Below are positions 1-7,336 of a DNA stretch of 64,000 bases, piece by piece. Position 1 is the first letter of the stretch, and each line of letters opens with the position of its first letter. Source of the stretch: Ruegeria_C sp041537905 (lineage in GTDB: Bacteria; Pseudomonadota; Alphaproteobacteria; Rhodobacterales; Rhodobacteraceae); NCBI RefSeq assembly GCF_041537905.1, contig NZ_JBGRUO010000002.1:1-64000 (forward strand), in the 5' to 3' direction. Both the position numbers and the translations under genes were made by a program. The notes under the pieces are model-generated. The model was given only the letters and a program-made list of their open reading frames with translations, was not told where the DNA came from and made no database searches.

Positions 1-120
1 AAAAAATCACAAAATCAAACCACAAACACAAAAAATCAAACAATATCAGAATACTAACAACAAAATACAACCAACAAAATCAATGAAAACCTAACCAAAA
101 CAACACAGAACAAACACCCA
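1..120. other. G-depleted, A-rich low-complexity tract
   Basis: The first 120 bases contain only three G residues and are dominated by A with scattered C. After about base 130 the composition returns abruptly to that of the rest of the window. No repeat unit is evident and no credible ORF lies in it. It could be a natural strand-asymmetric spacer, a G-to-A mutated stretch, or an artefact at a contig end. I cannot tell these apart from the sequence alone. Confidence 0.6.
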
Positions 121-202
121 AACCAAAATCCCGAGTCGTAAGACAGCGCGGATCAACCGTGACACATGCAACTTTGATGGTAACAATCCCCAAAGCCGCC
201 AA

Positions 203-221
203 GGTCTGGACCGTCCGGACC
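203..221. promoter_or_regulatory. Near-perfect 19-bp inverted repeat upstream of the dioxygenase gene
   Basis: GGTCTGGAC and GTCCGGACC flank a single C and are inverted repeats with one mismatch. The repeat ends 36 bases before the ATG at 258, a usual place for an operator. The cognate regulator is not identifiable here. Confidence 0.35.
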
Positions 222-257
222 GATATACGCAAGGAATGACATTTGAGGGATGAGACC

Positions 258-1439
258 ATGGAGCAAACAACCAGATCAAAAACCGGGTTCTTTGATCCGG
301 CAGCATGCGACATTTCGGAGTTTCTCACTCTGGTCACCAAGCAGCTGGGTTCGCATGATGTGCCCCATGCGGCCGAGGTGGCCCACAATATTCCCGTCTA
401 CGACATGGCCGAACTTGCCCCCGTCCTGAATGACACAAAGGGCCGCTGTGCTCTCTTGACCGAATGGGGGTGGGTTCTGGGGCAATCGGCGGGGGTTGTG
501 GCGCTGCGCGGCGCCTATCCCGAGACTGCTCCGATTGATGCCGCGACGCGGATCTATGAAGAGGTCATTCTTGAGGAACGCGAAGCGGGCTCGGGGCATG
601 ACCATTTTGCTGCAGCCGGGGCAAATGACAGGGTTTGGAACACGCTGCAAAAGCTCTGCGAGCGCGACCCGGCCATATTTGCCGCCTATTTCGGCAATCC
701 CGCAATTGCTGCCGTCTGCGAGGCCTGGCTTGGACCGAACTATCAGATGACGGCGCAATTGAATGTCGTGCGCCCGGGCGGTGCGGCGCAGGAAGCGCAT
801 CGGGATTACCATCTGGGTTTCATGACTGCCGAACAGGCCGCGTCTTATCCGGCTCATGTTCACGATCTGTCGGCAGCCCTGACGCTGCAGGGCGCCATCG
901 CCCATACGGATATGCCGGTGGAAAGCGGCCCGACAAAATTGCTGCCATTTTCGCAGCTTTACCGGCCCGGCTATCTGGCTTTTCGGCTTGACGCGTTTCG
1001 ACAGGCCTTTGAAGAGCATTATGTGCAACTGCCGCTGCGCAAGGGTGATGCGCTCTTTTTCAACCCGGCGCTCTTTCATGCCGCTGGAGCCAATACCAGC
1101 ACCGATATTCAGCGCGCGGCCAACCTGCTGCAGATCTCGTCGGCACTTGGCATTCCGCTGGAGAAAATCGATCGGATGGCAATGTGTAAACGCCTTTATC
1201 CGGTTTTGCTGGACGGTCAGCTTGCGCTGTCACCAGATCAGGTAGATGCCGCTATTGCCGCCTGTGCGGATGGCTATTCCTTCTCGACAAACCTCGATCG
1301 CGACCCCCCTGTGGGCGGGTTGGCGCCGCAGACCCAAGCTGCTTTGATGCGGCAGGCCTTGGACGAAAAATGGGGCCCCGAAAAATTCGGGGCCGCACTT
1401 GATGCACAGGCTGAACGCCGATCGGCGTCGTTACTGTAA
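258..1439 (+). CDS. Phytanoyl-CoA dioxygenase (PhyH) family protein
   Basis: A 393-residue protein with the layout of Fe(II)/2-oxoglutarate-dependent oxygenases of the PhyH family. The metal ligands appear as H181-R-D183 (context QEAHRDYH) and distal H274 (NPALFHAAG). R286 (IQRAANLL) is placed to bind 2-oxoglutarate. An in-frame TTG exists at 243, but GAGGGA at 245-250 is spaced correctly for the ATG at 258, so I prefer 258. The substrate cannot be inferred: members of this family hydroxylate acyl-CoAs, osmolytes or small natural products. It stands alone and converges on the DUF5665 gene. Confidence 0.8.
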   Translation: MEQTTRSKTGFFDPAACDISEFLTLVTKQLGSHDVPHAAEVAHNIPVYDMAELAPVLNDTKGRCALLTEWGWVLGQSAGVVALRGAYPETAPIDAATRIYEEVILEEREAGSGHDHFAAAGANDRVWNTLQKLCERDPAIFAAYFGNPAIAAVCEAWLGPNYQMTAQLNVVRPGGAAQEAHRDYHLGFMTAEQAASYPAHVHDLSAALTLQGAIAHTDMPVESGPTKLLPFSQLYRPGYLAFRLDAFRQAFEEHYVQLPLRKGDALFFNPALFHAAGANTSTDIQRAANLLQISSALGIPLEKIDRMAMCKRLYPVLLDGQLALSPDQVDAAIAACADGYSFSTNLDRDPPVGGLAPQTQAALMRQALDEKWGPEKFGAALDAQAERRSASLL

Positions 1440-1765
1440 TCGTTGCCGCGTCGCAGTGTCCTGTCGGCTGTTCTGCTGATTCACCCGATATTGCATATCG
1501 AAACAGCGCAGCAGAAAATGCCTGACGCGAGCAACAAATGTGGTCGGACTATCTAGCGTACAATAATGCGCCCCCCGCCGACCCGGGGCGGCTGTGTGCT
1601 TGGAAGAATGCATGGCTTTGCCCCCATCTGAAATGTTGAAAATAACAACACCGCCAAGATAGATTCGCAGAGGCTGCAATGTCTGTGATCTGGAACACAG
1701 TTGCGTGCAATCTTAACAATTGTCTCTCTTTGGACGACAATGAGGGTGGACTTAGCGACGCAGTA
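1440..1765. other. 326-bp intergenic region between convergent genes
   Basis: I see no convincing gene here. Two small structures are visible: an inverted repeat CGATAT-TGC-ATATCG at 1486-1500, and a short GC stem CGCCCC/GGGGCG at 1569-1574 and 1585-1590 that might help end transcription of the flanking convergent genes. The small ORFs in this stretch have no ribosome binding sites and look like chance. Confidence 0.5.
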
Positions 1766-2077
1766 TTAGTCCGCGCCGGACGCGCCAGCTTGGGTATCAG
1801 ACGCGCTCTCGCCATTGGGGACCTTGATCTCCTCGGCAATCTCCTTGGCCCAGTCCCCGATCACCGGCACGAAGTCGATCTGACTTAGGATGTAGACCAA
1901 AACAGATACCAGGATCGAAGCGCCGATCACCGTGCCCAGCCCAACAGCCATCCCGCGCAGCAGCGCCTGAAACAGCATCCGGCCGAGCGAATTCTGCACC
2001 TGAACGAAGCGGTGGCCATTGAAACGCTCGATCTCTTCGCGCAAGGCACGCAATTCCTGTTCGACACCATCGGTCAT
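1766..2077 (-). CDS. DUF5665 domain-containing membrane protein
   Basis: A 103-residue protein. A charged N-terminal helix (about residues 1-40) with the motif RFVQVQNS is followed by hydrophobic segments (about 40-70) and an acidic tail. This matches the DUF5665 family, common in alphaproteobacteria and of unknown function. The gene lies upstream of, and is convergent with, the dioxygenase gene. It is on the same strand as the stress protein gene 70 bp upstream, so the two may be co-transcribed. Confidence 0.75.
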   Translation of the reverse strand: MTDGVEQELRALREEIERFNGHRFVQVQNSLGRMLFQALLRGMAVGLGTVIGASILVSVLVYILSQIDFVPVIGDWAKEIAEEIKVPNGESASDTQAGASGAD

Positions 2078-2147
2078 GCGCGCTCTCCTGTTGCGACACC
2101 GGCACGGCGCTCAATCTGTCGTCAAACGGGCGGGCGCGCAATTGCTA

Positions 2148-2555
2148 TCAGCGCACCACATGCACGGCGCAGGGCGCGTGCCGCACGATCTTGGCGGCGG
2201 TCGAGCCCAGCAACAGGTCCTGCATCCCCGGCCGGTGTGAGGCGACAATGATCAGATCGGGTTTGTTCACCTCGGCCCAGTCCAGGATCGATCGCCCGGC
2301 GTGACCTTCGATCAACACTCCCTTTGCATTTGGCAGGTCGGCGGCCTTGGCATCCAGGTCGGCCTGTAGCCCCTTGCGCATTTCGATCATGTAATCGGGG
2401 GGAATGTAGCTGACGGCGTAGGCCGGAATATGCTCGACCACATGCAACAACGTGATCCGGGCGCCGGGTGTCGCCAGCAAGCGTGCAAGCTTAAGCGGGC
2501 CAGAGACATCGCGCTCTGCCTCAAAAGCGATCGGGACAAGGATATTGTGATACAT
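2148..2555 (-). CDS. Universal stress protein, UspA family
   Basis: A 135-residue single-domain Usp protein. It begins YHNILVPIAFE and carries the C-terminal ATP-binding signature G-M-Q-D-L-L-L-G-S followed by V-R-H-A-P-C-A-V-H-V-V. A GTG at 2570 is in frame, but GGAGGG just downstream of it is spaced for the ATG at 2555, which I take as the start. An FNR-type box lies about 55 bp upstream (2610-2623), suggesting induction at low oxygen. Usp genes of this kind are regular members of FnrL regulons in Rhodobacterales. Confidence 0.9.
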   Translation of the reverse strand: MYHNILVPIAFEAERDVSGPLKLARLLATPGARITLLHVVEHIPAYAVSYIPPDYMIEMRKGLQADLDAKAADLPNAKGVLIEGHAGRSILDWAEVNKPDLIIVASHRPGMQDLLLGSTAAKIVRHAPCAVHVVR

Positions 2556-2609
2556 GACGGGGCCCTCCACTGACCCGCATCATGGTGGGATACCCCTGCC
2601 CTCGCGGCC

Positions 2610-2623
2610 TTGATTCAAATCAG
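2610..2623 (-). promoter_or_regulatory. FNR/FnrL-type box upstream of the usp gene
   Basis: TTGAT-TCAA-ATCAG matches nine of ten fixed positions of the FNR consensus TTGAT-N4-ATCAA. It sits between the stop of the monooxygenase gene and the usp start, with a weak -10-like CATGAT (minus strand, 2579-2584) downstream. The geometry is close to a class II activator site. Confidence 0.6.
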
Positions 2624-2624
2624 G

Positions 2625-2945
2625 TCAATTGAAGGTTTCGGCAACGTCATACATCACCGGCTCAAAGCTTTTGCAGAGCTGGTGAATGCGGCGATTGCGG
2701 TCGCGCATCTCGGGCGTGCGCAGCATGGCAAGGAAATCCTCGCGCTTTTGCCATTGCGAGTAATTGGCGATCCGGGTCTGCGCATCGTTCACATGCAGGC
2801 CCGCCGCGACAAAGCCGGGCTGTTTCGAGATGAACTCGGCATAGGCTTCGGTCAGCGCCTCAAGCAGGTCCTGGCAGGTGCCAGGGGTCATTTCGAAGGT
2901 GGTTATGACGGTCTGAACCGTTGCGGATTTGGAAATTGTTGGCAT
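2625..2945 (-). CDS. Antibiotic biosynthesis monooxygenase (ABM) family protein
   Basis: A 106-residue single ABM-fold protein (dimeric alpha/beta barrel). Typical elements are TFEMTPGTCQDLLEAL, QPGFVAAGLHV and the W-containing strand NYSQWQKREDFLAML. Members are small cofactor-free quinol monooxygenases or heme-handling enzymes. The substrate is not predictable. It is followed on the same strand by the usp gene, but the FNR-type box between them suggests separate control. Confidence 0.8.
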   Translation of the reverse strand: MPTISKSATVQTVITTFEMTPGTCQDLLEALTEAYAEFISKQPGFVAAGLHVNDAQTRIANYSQWQKREDFLAMLRTPEMRDRNRRIHQLCKSFEPVMYDVAETFN

Positions 2946-2974
2946 GGGCTCCTCCCTGGCTGATGTTCAGTTTA

Positions 2975-3607
2975 TCACAGCTTTTGCAGCCTGCGCTCGA
3001 TTTCCTGCATCAAACCAGTGACTTCCTGATGGGCCGGTCCTTTCGGCGCTTCAAGCACCGCACTGCCCTTGCCCAGCGTTTCGGCATAGACCACACGGTT
3101 CGCCAGCACCTCATCCGCGACATCCGCCTCCATCTCTGAGGCTCTTGCGGTCACATCGACGTCCAGTCTCGTGCCCGGACGGGCGCGGGTCATGACCATC
3201 AATGCAGGCCGACCCTCGCGGTTGGCCAGATCCAGGATTGTCTCGACCGCCCAGAGGTCCAGATGCGAGGTCGCCACGGGCACCAGCACCAGATCGCTGG
3301 ACCGCAGCGCGGGACGCAGATCGCTGTCGGCCTTGGGCGGTGTGTCGATGATGACGATGTCATGGGAATCGGCCAGTTTGCGCACCTCATAGGTGACGCC
3401 CCAGGCCGAGGCGGTGGAAAACTCCAGCCCCGGATCGTCGCAGCCTTCGACACGGGTCATGAACCACCGCCCGGCAGAGCCTTGCGGGTCGGTATCCATC
3501 AGGGCCACGGTTTTGCCGGCGCGGGCAAAGGCAACAGCGAGGTTGACGGCCATCGTGGTCTTGCCCGAGCCGCCTTTCTGCTGCGCGATTGTGATGACGT
3601 GACCCAT
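2975..3607 (-). CDS. ParA/MinD-family P-loop ATPase (orphan)
   Basis: A 210-residue deviant Walker ATPase. It has the signature Walker A QKGGSGKTT near residues 10-17, Walker A' MDTDPQGSA at about 37-45, and Walker B IVIIDTPPKAD at about 83-93. It has no N-terminal DNA-binding extension, like the short ParF/PpfA class that positions plasmids or protein clusters. No ParB, centromere-like repeats or chemotaxis genes are adjacent, so the cargo is unknown. It runs 29 bp upstream of the monooxygenase gene on the same strand. Confidence 0.85.
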   Translation of the reverse strand: MGHVITIAQQKGGSGKTTMAVNLAVAFARAGKTVALMDTDPQGSAGRWFMTRVEGCDDPGLEFSTASAWGVTYEVRKLADSHDIVIIDTPPKADSDLRPALRSSDLVLVPVATSHLDLWAVETILDLANREGRPALMVMTRARPGTRLDVDVTARASEMEADVADEVLANRVVYAETLGKGSAVLEAPKGPAHQEVTGLMQEIERRLQKL

Positions 3608-3711
3608 GCGTCCTCCCCTAGATGTTATGGGGCAGCTTAGCGATCAACCGATGCAGAGCAATGCACAAAACGTCACGGATCGCCCGCCGATCTTCTCGCG
3701 ATAACCACTCG

Positions 3712-3726
3712 TTAACCAAGGTTTAC
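3712..3726 (+). promoter_or_regulatory. Possible CtrA-like site
   Basis: TTAA-N7-TTAC resembles the CtrA consensus TTAA-N7-TTAA with one mismatch. It lies 16 bp before the start of the secreted-protein gene at 3742. A single near-match of this kind can occur by chance. Confidence 0.3.
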
Positions 3727-3741
3727 GAAGTTTCTCGGAAG

Positions 3742-4416
3742 ATGGCGCTGACGATCCGAACTCTGTTGATATGGCTGATGGTCCTGGGTGGTGCAACACC
3801 GGGGAGCGCGGGCGCGTGGCTGCAAGAAAAACGCGGCGGCTTTCTGTCCGCAACCACAACCGGATACCAACGGGACGAAGCAGTCGAATATCGTAGCGCA
3901 ATCTACGCCGAATACGGGTTGCTGAACCACATGACGCTAGGCATCGATATCAATGACCGGGCCGGAAATAGCGGCCACGCCCTCGTCTTTGCCCGCCTGC
4001 CGCTCTCGCCGCCGGGCTGGCGCAATCGCTTTGCGATCGAACTTGGCACTGGCGCGCATAACAGGCTGGGCCGGACAGCGGCGATGCACAAGGTCACGTT
4101 TTCTTATGGTCGCGGTGTTACCACCGGCCTCGGCCCGGCATGGGTTGCAGCGGACGCCGCACTGGAATACCGAACCGGTATCGGCCAGCAGATCCGCAAA
4201 TTCGATCTTACATTGGGAATGTCCGCTGACCGTTTTGTGAATCCGCTACTGCAACTCGAAACGGCCCATGTCCGAAACGATGAGCTTTACTGGACCGTCA
4301 CTTCCGCTCTGCTTCTTCGTGGCAAAAAAGGCACGCGCTTGCTGATCGGGGTTGAACGCCGCTCTGCGCATCCTGGCGGGTTCGGTCTCAAGTTTGGCTT
4401 CTGGCGGAATTTCTGA
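3742..4416 (+). CDS. Secreted hypothetical protein, possible outer-membrane beta-barrel
   Basis: A 224-residue protein from the ATG at 3742. The longer in-frame ORF from 3622 has no typical signal sequence. Residues 1-24 form a signal peptide (MALTIRTLLIWLMVLGG, cleavage near SAGA/W). The mature part alternates hydrophobic and polar residues in many short stretches and ends in a terminal aromatic (FGFWRNF), a feature of outer-membrane barrels. I do not recognise a family. The gene converges on the beta-helix gene, with a shared hairpin terminator between them. Confidence 0.6.
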   Translation: MALTIRTLLIWLMVLGGATPGSAGAWLQEKRGGFLSATTTGYQRDEAVEYRSAIYAEYGLLNHMTLGIDINDRAGNSGHALVFARLPLSPPGWRNRFAIELGTGAHNRLGRTAAMHKVTFSYGRGVTTGLGPAWVAADAALEYRTGIGQQIRKFDLTLGMSADRFVNPLLQLETAHVRNDELYWTVTSALLLRGKKGTRLLIGVERRSAHPGGFGLKFGFWRNF

Positions 4417-4417
4417 G

Positions 4418-4452
4418 CGTTCGGGCGACACCATGGCGCCGCCGCCCGAGCG
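4418..4452. terminator. Bidirectional hairpin between convergent genes
   Basis: CGTTCGGGCG (4418-4427) pairs with CGCCCGAGCG (4443-4452), 10 bp with one G-U, around a 15-nt loop. It lies exactly in the 42-bp gap between two convergent stop codons. There is no clear U-tract. Confidence 0.5.
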
Positions 4453-4458
4453 TCGCAC

Positions 4459-6753
4459 TCATTTGTCCTTGTCGATACGCACCAGGACATCGGCAGTGCC
4501 GTGCACGGCGGTTTGCCACACCACATCCACCTTGTTCCGGTCTGACCCACGCTCAAGCAGCACATAAGGCATTCCGTGGTTCGCCGCGCCGGTCCAGTTG
4601 ACCACCGCCCCGATCGGCACCACGGAATCGACGGCGCGTGCCCTCGCCCCGAATGGCAGCTTTTCACCGGGGTCGACGGTCCAGGTCTTGGCATCGCCGG
4701 ACTGGGTGTGCCGCACCCGGATCGGGTTGGCCACCTGGTGCTCAATCGCATGAAAGGAATTGCTGTTGAACTGGACGTCCTTGAACCGGCTATAGTCAAA
4801 TCCGGCAAAGCTGGTATCGACCCGCTCAACCCGATCAATCGCTCCGTTGGTGCTGCGGAATTTGTTGCCGGTGACGGTTACTCCGTTCAGGAAATGACCG
4901 ACACCGTGGGGCTTGACCACGATATAGCTGAACCAGGGCGCCACATCGCTCGACAGGAACACGTTGTCGGTGATGCTCAGCGCACTGAACGAAAACTCCG
5001 AATTGTAATCCGGCGTCGCATCCCGTTCATTAGCCCATTCGATATAGCAGTTATCGACGTAATTGCCGACCAGGCTTGTGCTGACATAGGTATTGGCCAA
5101 CACAAGGCCAGCGGTGCGGGTCCCGTTCGCCACCCCGTCGCCCTGAAAGAAGTGATTACCCAGAACAATATGATTGGAGCCGCCAAGAACCGCAAAATGC
5201 CGAAACCGCGTCGCACGATTGTTGCGCAACTTGACGTCGTTGGCATTGACGTTCAAGGCAATCGACCTGCGGTCAGCAACGTTCAATGCGTCCTCAGAAG
5301 ACAAGAACTGACATTGATCAATCAGCATCCCCTGGCAGCCACCGCCAATCGAGGTGATACCGCGATCCTTGGGACGCGAAATGAAGGAATCACTGACATT
5401 GAAGATGATGCCACTTGGCGCCAGCCGGATCGCGCTGCACCTGCTGTTGCACTGAAATTCAATCCCCTGCATTCCAAACTTCGAAAGCTGGCTGAAGCCG
5501 CTGAAATCCAGCAGGTACTTGAACGCCTTGAAGGTGAAGTTCTGCGTGCCTGCCGCGTCATAAAGCGACGTATTCAGCGTGATCTCACCCGCGCCCACAT
5601 TCTTGGACCGCACATAGACCTCTCGGCCAACCCCGTTTCCGGTGACCAGCGCCCCAACCGGAATATTTGCGATATTTGCGACATTTCGCAGCTTGCGGCT
5701 ATCCGACGAGGGGTCATAGGTGCATTGCGATACAAAGGTCTGAGTATCCCAGGCCGAACTGGGCGCCGCATCCAACTGCCCGTTCCGAATGATGCGCCGC
5801 GTCGCATAGCTGGTACGGTTCGGCACCGCCCCCTGCATGTCGATCGGACCAGTGACTGAAACCTTACGCCCGCCCATATCCAGCGATTCGTGGTCAGAGT
5901 TATTCAGCAACGCCTGAAACGCCTTGCGAAACGCCAGTTCCTCGTTGCCAAAGGCTGCAATATAGCTGGGCAGATCGAAATTCTTGGTCAGCACCAAGGT
6001 CTGAGCCGTCGGCATCGTCACCGTACCCGCGAACTCAACCTCCGAGGACAGCGCCAACGAGTCGGCAAGATGATACACGCCCTCGGGCACCAATATGCGC
6101 CGTCCATCCGCCGCTGCGTCCGCCGCAGCAAATGCCGCGTTGTTGTTCGTGACCCCATCGCCCACTGCGCCATAGTCACGGATATCGACCACGTTGATCA
6201 TGTCGCGCAAGAAGAAGCCGGTGACATCTTCGATCTCGATATCGTCGATCCGGACAATCCCGCCATTGGACCCCTCCAGATTGATTCCGAAATGCCCGAA
6301 AATGGCGGTGCTTCCCCAGGGCAGATCGACGCCGTCTCGACGCCCGGTACCAACAATCGCAGAAACCTCGACAACCTCGCCATAACTTGTCAGCGCCACT
6401 GCCGGTCCTCTGGTGGGAATACCTGTTACCTGCGCCTCACCCGCGCCACCGGCCCAACCGGCAATGCGCACCGTGGGCAAAGTACCCGAGATCGCTTTCA
6501 CGCGCGCACGCACGCGCAAGTAACAGCCCGGCAGCAAGGGGGTCTGCCCCATATAGCGCAGCTTCTGCGTGGCAGTGGTCTTCTGCATCTCCAGACAGCC
6601 GCCGAAATCCGCATCCGCTGGAACAAAAGCCGCATTCGGCGCATTCGCATATGTCCCCGAGCCTGGCCTGCCGTCTCCGCTCGACCAGACATTCAGCCCC
6701 GCACTGAATGCCGGAGGCATGAATACGATCCCGTCCGTGATTGCCTTGTTCAT
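4459..6753 (-). CDS. Pectate-lyase-like / glycoside hydrolase family 28-related parallel beta-helix protein
   Basis: A 764-residue protein. Residues 1-200 resemble a carbohydrate-binding-like beta-sandwich (WSSGDGRPGS, GGCLEMQKT, IDDIEIEDV). At about 215 comes VVDIRDYGAVGDGVTNN, the hallmark start of pectate-lyase-superfamily helices. A long run of beta-helix coils follows (repeated N-x-x-F/V and G-N-x-F turns, about 430-690). The start at 6753 is chosen because GGAAAGGGA precedes it; a 23-residue upstream extension is possible. There is no signal peptide. Such proteins occur in Rhodobacteraceae and resemble phage tailspikes or surface polysaccharide enzymes. The catalytic residues could not be assigned. 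Confidence 0.75.
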   Translation of the reverse strand: MNKAITDGIVFMPPAFSAGLNVWSSGDGRPGSGTYANAPNAAFVPADADFGGCLEMQKTTATQKLRYMGQTPLLPGCYLRVRARVKAISGTLPTVRIAGWAGGAGEAQVTGIPTRGPAVALTSYGEVVEVSAIVGTGRRDGVDLPWGSTAIFGHFGINLEGSNGGIVRIDDIEIEDVTGFFLRDMINVVDIRDYGAVGDGVTNNNAAFAAADAAADGRRILVPEGVYHLADSLALSSEVEFAGTVTMPTAQTLVLTKNFDLPSYIAAFGNEELAFRKAFQALLNNSDHESLDMGGRKVSVTGPIDMQGAVPNRTSYATRRIIRNGQLDAAPSSAWDTQTFVSQCTYDPSSDSRKLRNVANIANIPVGALVTGNGVGREVYVRSKNVGAGEITLNTSLYDAAGTQNFTFKAFKYLLDFSGFSQLSKFGMQGIEFQCNSRCSAIRLAPSGIIFNVSDSFISRPKDRGITSIGGGCQGMLIDQCQFLSSEDALNVADRRSIALNVNANDVKLRNNRATRFRHFAVLGGSNHIVLGNHFFQGDGVANGTRTAGLVLANTYVSTSLVGNYVDNCYIEWANERDATPDYNSEFSFSALSITDNVFLSSDVAPWFSYIVVKPHGVGHFLNGVTVTGNKFRSTNGAIDRVERVDTSFAGFDYSRFKDVQFNSNSFHAIEHQVANPIRVRHTQSGDAKTWTVDPGEKLPFGARARAVDSVVPIGAVVNWTGAANHGMPYVLLERGSDRNKVDVVWQTAVHGTADVLVRIDKDK

Positions 6754-6878
6754 CCCGATCCCTTTCCCAAACGCGCCTGCGCGCACAGCAAACCCAATCC
6801 GGGGCGCAGCCCGGTTGCTCAAAGGGATATTCGGGATAGGTCAAACTCGGCTTAGCGCACCGTCACGGTGGTGTTGCC

Positions 6879-7280
6879 TCACACCGCAGACCCCGGCGCA
6901 TCGAGTATCTGCACGCCGTTGATCTTCCAGCCGTTTTCAAGGTCGACCATCTGGTAGTCCAGCACGTGCAGATTGCCTGCCGCGTCGGTGATCATCACTT
7001 TCTGCCACAGCTGGCCCGACACTTCGCGCAACTCCAGAAAGCGCACATCGGCGGGCCGCCACACCATCGGATACCCATTGCGCACCATCGCGCCAAAGTT
7101 TTCCGGGGTCCCGAACAGGCGTTGGATGGAGGGGCTGGCAAACGTAAAGGCCGTGGCGAAATCATCCGATTTGAAGGCGTCGATCTGCGCCTGAATATTG
7201 GACTGAATCTCATCGTTCTGGGCCTGCGCCGACAGCGACAGGCCCAGTCCAAGGATCAGGGACAAAATCAGATGACGCAT
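6879..7280 (-). CDS. DUF4864 domain-containing periplasmic protein
   Basis: A 133-residue protein with a clear signal peptide (residues 1-20, cleavage after AQA). The remainder fits the DUF4864 family (NTF2-like appearance): IQAQIDAFKSDDFATAFTFA, then a PxMVWRP turn and a C-terminal VDLENGWKINGVQIL strand. The function is unknown. It follows lysK by 56 bp on the same strand and may be read through from it. Confidence 0.75.
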   Translation of the reverse strand: MRHLILSLILGLGLSLSAQAQNDEIQSNIQAQIDAFKSDDFATAFTFASPSIQRLFGTPENFGAMVRNGYPMVWRPADVRFLELREVSGQLWQKVMITDAAGNLHVLDYQMVDLENGWKINGVQILDAPGSAV

Positions 7281-7336
7281 AAGCTTCCCTCCGTTTCAGG
7301 TCAAAAGGGTAGCCCGGCGCGCTAGCGCGTCAAAGG

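Noticed and set aside
276..1079. 267-codon open frame on the minus strand inside the dioxygenase gene
   Set aside because: Antisense shadow of a G+C-rich gene; composition, lack of ribosome binding site and low-complexity residues argue against coding.
4576..5859. 427-codon plus-strand frame opposite the beta-helix gene
   Set aside because: The beta-helix frame has clear family motifs; this frame has none and is a complement artefact.
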